Shown piece by piece: positions 5,210 to 6,888 of a stretch of DNA of 6,888 nt; the first letter of the stretch is position 1, and the number at the start of each line of letters is the position of its first letter. Below the pieces are notes generated by a model that worked only from the letters and a program-made list of their open reading frames with translations, was not told the DNA's origin and made no database searches. The translations under genes and the position numbers were made by a program. Location of the stretch: the NCBI GenBank assembly GCA_017404585.1, contig JAFRCB010000271.1, positions 1-6,888 of the forward strand, in the 5' to 3' direction. This DNA is from Lachnospiraceae bacterium. Its GTDB lineage: Bacteria; Bacillota; Clostridia; Lachnospirales; Lachnospiraceae.

Positions 5210-6589
5210 CTATTCTGTTTCTGCCGCTTCAAATACCCGGTCTGTATTGGCAAAAATCAATGCCAGCTCGCCCAGCGGGATATCACCCGGATGATTTGCG
5301 CCGTTCATGATACCGTACTCCTCCGCAAACGCTACAGCAACACGCACGCCCGGATAGTATCCGTTATCATCCTTCAGGCTTGACCAGTCGGCCACTGTAG
5401 CCGGATCATGTGCCTTCACTGCAGCATACACCGCAATATCTCTGTCCACTGTCTGCTCGTCATCCCAGCCCCATGGCAGAAAATACGCATCGTTCTCCTG
5501 TGGCATATCCTCATTGATCCCGTAGACATATTCTCTGTCAAATCCGTAGAGTTCCGTCAGGACCGCACGGAGATCTCCTACCGTTGCAGTATCTTCTGTC
5601 TTATCGAACATGGTTGTTCCGTACTTCTCCTTCATATAGGATACGGCATCCGCGACACGGTCTGTGTCAGAAGTGAAGGCGGGAACTGCATCCTCTGTAA
5701 AGGGTGACCAGGTAAGATATCGGTAAAGCCGTACGCCCCCATAACAAACAGCACCGATTGCCAGTGCGGCACAGAGGATCACGCATGTCAGACGAACCGC
5801 CTGTGACCTCGGGTTAGCCGAAAGAAGTGCTTTTTTGACCTGCGAAACGTCCGCAAACCGGTCCTTCGGCGCAAAACCCGTGCACTTGCGGATAATCTTA
5901 TCCAGGGGCCGGTATATTTTTACGTTCTTATTCTCTTTTGTGCTTCCGGTCAGAAGCCATCGCAGAAGAATCCCGAGAGAATAAATGTCCGTCCTGGCGT
6001 CTGTCTGTGCAAATCCGTACTGCTCCGGAGGCGCATACGCGAGGGTGCCGAAAAACACAGTGTCGGTATCGTGGCCGCTTCGATATACCCGTGCAATATC
6101 AAAGTCGATCAGAGAAACGCTGCCGTCCGGGCCGATAATGATGTTCTGCGGCTTGATATCCCTGTGTATGATCGGCTCATCCCGATGATGGAGATAAGCG
6201 AGAATATCACAGATCCTGGCGCAGATCCGTGTGATCTCTTTTACGGATAGCTCATTCTCCTGCGCATAGCGGTCCAAGGGCAGACCTTCTATATATTCCC
6301 GGACTGTGATGAGCACGTTTTCGTTCTCAAACGATTCCGTATACTTTGGAAGGCCTTTATGATCCAACCCGTCCAGTAGACTGCTGTTATCTGCGATCGT
6401 CCACAGATCGCGCTCATAGCATTTTGCGATATGGTTCTTTCCTTCCGGATCCTGTACAAGGAACGTCGTGATCCCTTTTTGTTCCGAAAGGCACTCCATC
6501 AAAACATACTTTTCCTGAAACTCCGCAGGATAATCCGCGCTGCTGTCGGAATCCAGAATAGATTGCAGAAGTTCATCACGATCTGTCAT
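5210..6589 (-). CDS. Transmembrane serine/threonine protein kinase with SLH-like extracellular domain
   Basis: 459-aa membrane kinase of the bacterial PKN2/Hanks type. The cytoplasmic kinase domain covers about residues 25-255. Visible landmarks are the ATP-anchoring lysine K56 (HIAK), the catalytic loop HRDIKPQN (142-149, D144 catalytic, K146, N149), metal-binding DFD at 162-164 in place of DFG, GTLAYAPPEQ (181-190), D201 of DIYSLG and R244 near the domain end. The glycine-rich loop (SEQKGITTFLV) is degenerate, and the usual alpha-C glutamate seems to be replaced (N68 by my alignment). One membrane helix lies at about 266-285. The outside part (about 295-459) has segments resembling S-layer-homology units: DAVSYMKEKYG at 314-324 and VRVAVAFAEEYGIMNG at 415-430 followed by ELALIFANT. 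It probably senses the envelope and phosphorylates cytoplasmic proteins. The start at 6589 follows GGGGGAAAG and overlaps the HTH gene. A probable terminator follows the stop. Kinase activity is likely from the intact HRD/K/N residues, but the substrate is unknown. Confidence 0.93.
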   Translation of the reverse strand: MTDRDELLQSILDSDSSADYPAEFQEKYVLMECLSEQKGITTFLVQDPEGKNHIAKCYERDLWTIADNSSLLDGLDHKGLPKYTESFENENVLITVREYIEGLPLDRYAQENELSVKEITRICARICDILAYLHHRDEPIIHRDIKPQNIIIGPDGSVSLIDFDIARVYRSGHDTDTVFFGTLAYAPPEQYGFAQTDARTDIYSLGILLRWLLTGSTKENKNVKIYRPLDKIIRKCTGFAPKDRFADVSQVKKALLSANPRSQAVRLTCVILCAALAIGAVCYGGVRLYRYLTWSPFTEDAVPAFTSDTDRVADAVSYMKEKYGTTMFDKTEDTATVGDLRAVLTELYGFDREYVYGINEDMPQENDAYFLPWGWDDEQTVDRDIAVYAAVKAHDPATVADWSSLKDDNGYYPGVRVAVAFAEEYGIMNGANHPGDIPLGELALIFANTDRVFEAAETE

Positions 6590-6888
6590 GCTTTCCCCCT
6601 ATCAACGGCAGGTGATTATCATACAGAAGCTGCTGTGTTTCCATAAATGTTCTGTGATACTGGAGGCAGTACGCGATGACAGCATCTCTTTTCACACGCG
6701 GATGAAGTGCTGTTGCGCGGGCAACCTTCAGGAGCTGCTGTGTTTCATCCGCGTTCAGTTCAAATCCAAAGGCAAGCTGCAGGACCGTATCGCGGGACGG
6801 ATTCCTTGTCCCGGAAAACAGCTTGTGCCCAAAGGAGGACTCTATTTTTCCCCGCTGGATCACTGCTTCCGCTTTTTCATTTCTTTCC
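6576..6888 (-). CDS. Helix-turn-helix (XRE-like) regulator, 5' end outside the window
   Basis: The last 103 residues are visible; the frame stays open to the right edge, so the start lies outside the window and an apparent GTG at 6863 is probably internal. The visible part begins within the HTH: a KAEAVIQRGKIE segment (first helices), then FGHKLFSGTRNPSRDTVLQL, which is the recognition-helix region of small XRE/Cro-like proteins common in Clostridia. After it come FELNADETQQLLKVA and a second METQQLLYDNHLPLI segment, the usual helical C-terminal half of that family. Total length is usually about 130-140 aa, so some 30-40 residues are missing. The stop overlaps the downstream kinase start by 14 nt, implying translational coupling and joint function. 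In related genomes such HTH proteins often precede Ser/Thr kinases (general knowledge, not checked). It may bind DNA or act as an adaptor or substrate of the kinase; the DNA target is unknown. Confidence 0.85.
   Translation of the reverse strand, partial: ERNEKAEAVIQRGKIESSFGHKLFSGTRNPSRDTVLQLAFGFELNADETQQLLKVARATALHPRVKRDAVIAYCLQYHRTFMETQQLLYDNHLPLIGGKHDRS

Noticed and set aside
5041..5253. 70-codon minus-strand frame between kinase and membrane-protein gene
   Set aside because: It overlaps the kinase end by 44 nt out of frame, has no convincing ribosome binding site at either ATG, and runs through the terminator-like stem, whose sequence explains its composition.

Overview
The window looks like chromosome from a low-to-mid-GC Firmicute, most likely a gut-type Clostridia (Lachnospiraceae/Oscillospiraceae-like). 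This rests on strong GGAGG-type ribosome binding sites, a helix-turn-helix/kinase pair of a kind familiar from those genomes, a PKN2-type membrane kinase and a beta-propeller-type lipoprotein. The assignment is inference; there is no rRNA or marker gene. Every supported gene lies on the minus strand, so transcription runs from high to low coordinates. No tRNA, rRNA, CRISPR, transposase or prophage gene was seen.

Layout in transcription order. (1) 6888-6576: 3' part of a small HTH regulator that enters from outside the window. (2) 6589-5210: a transmembrane Ser/Thr kinase whose start overlaps the HTH stop by 14 nt; its extracellular part resembles degenerate S-layer-homology units. (3) 5173-5131: a stem-loop followed by a U-rich tract, a probable terminator closing the HTH-kinase unit. 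A spurious reading frame crosses it. (4) 5010-4570: a small membrane-anchored protein with a cytoplasmic helical tail, preceded by a possible extended -10 promoter inside a short inverted repeat. (5) 4539-3778, 3762-2641 and 2578-1625: three proteins that all begin MGL and all carry a HEAT-like helical unit. The first has a threefold tandem array of zinc-knuckle pairs at its N-terminus, the second has no visible zinc site, and the third ends in a single zinc ribbon. (6) 1539-640: an unrecognised soluble protein with weak WG-repeat-like segments. (7) 549-1: the N-terminal 183 codons of a secreted lipoprotein that runs off the left edge; it has a clear lipobox and a propeller-like (DUF5050-like) segment.

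The arrangement suggests a signalling locus. A membrane kinase with an outward-facing sensor domain and its partner HTH protein lie upstream of an apparently co-transcribed set: a membrane-anchored protein, three related HEAT/zinc-ribbon proteins that could act as scaffolds or kinase targets, and a surface lipoprotein. The kinase, HTH and lipoprotein assignments come from recognisable motifs. The joint function is inference, and the middle genes have no function I can name. The most interesting part is the 5010-1625 block, a family of MGL-starting HEAT proteins in which zinc ribbons are added at different ends.
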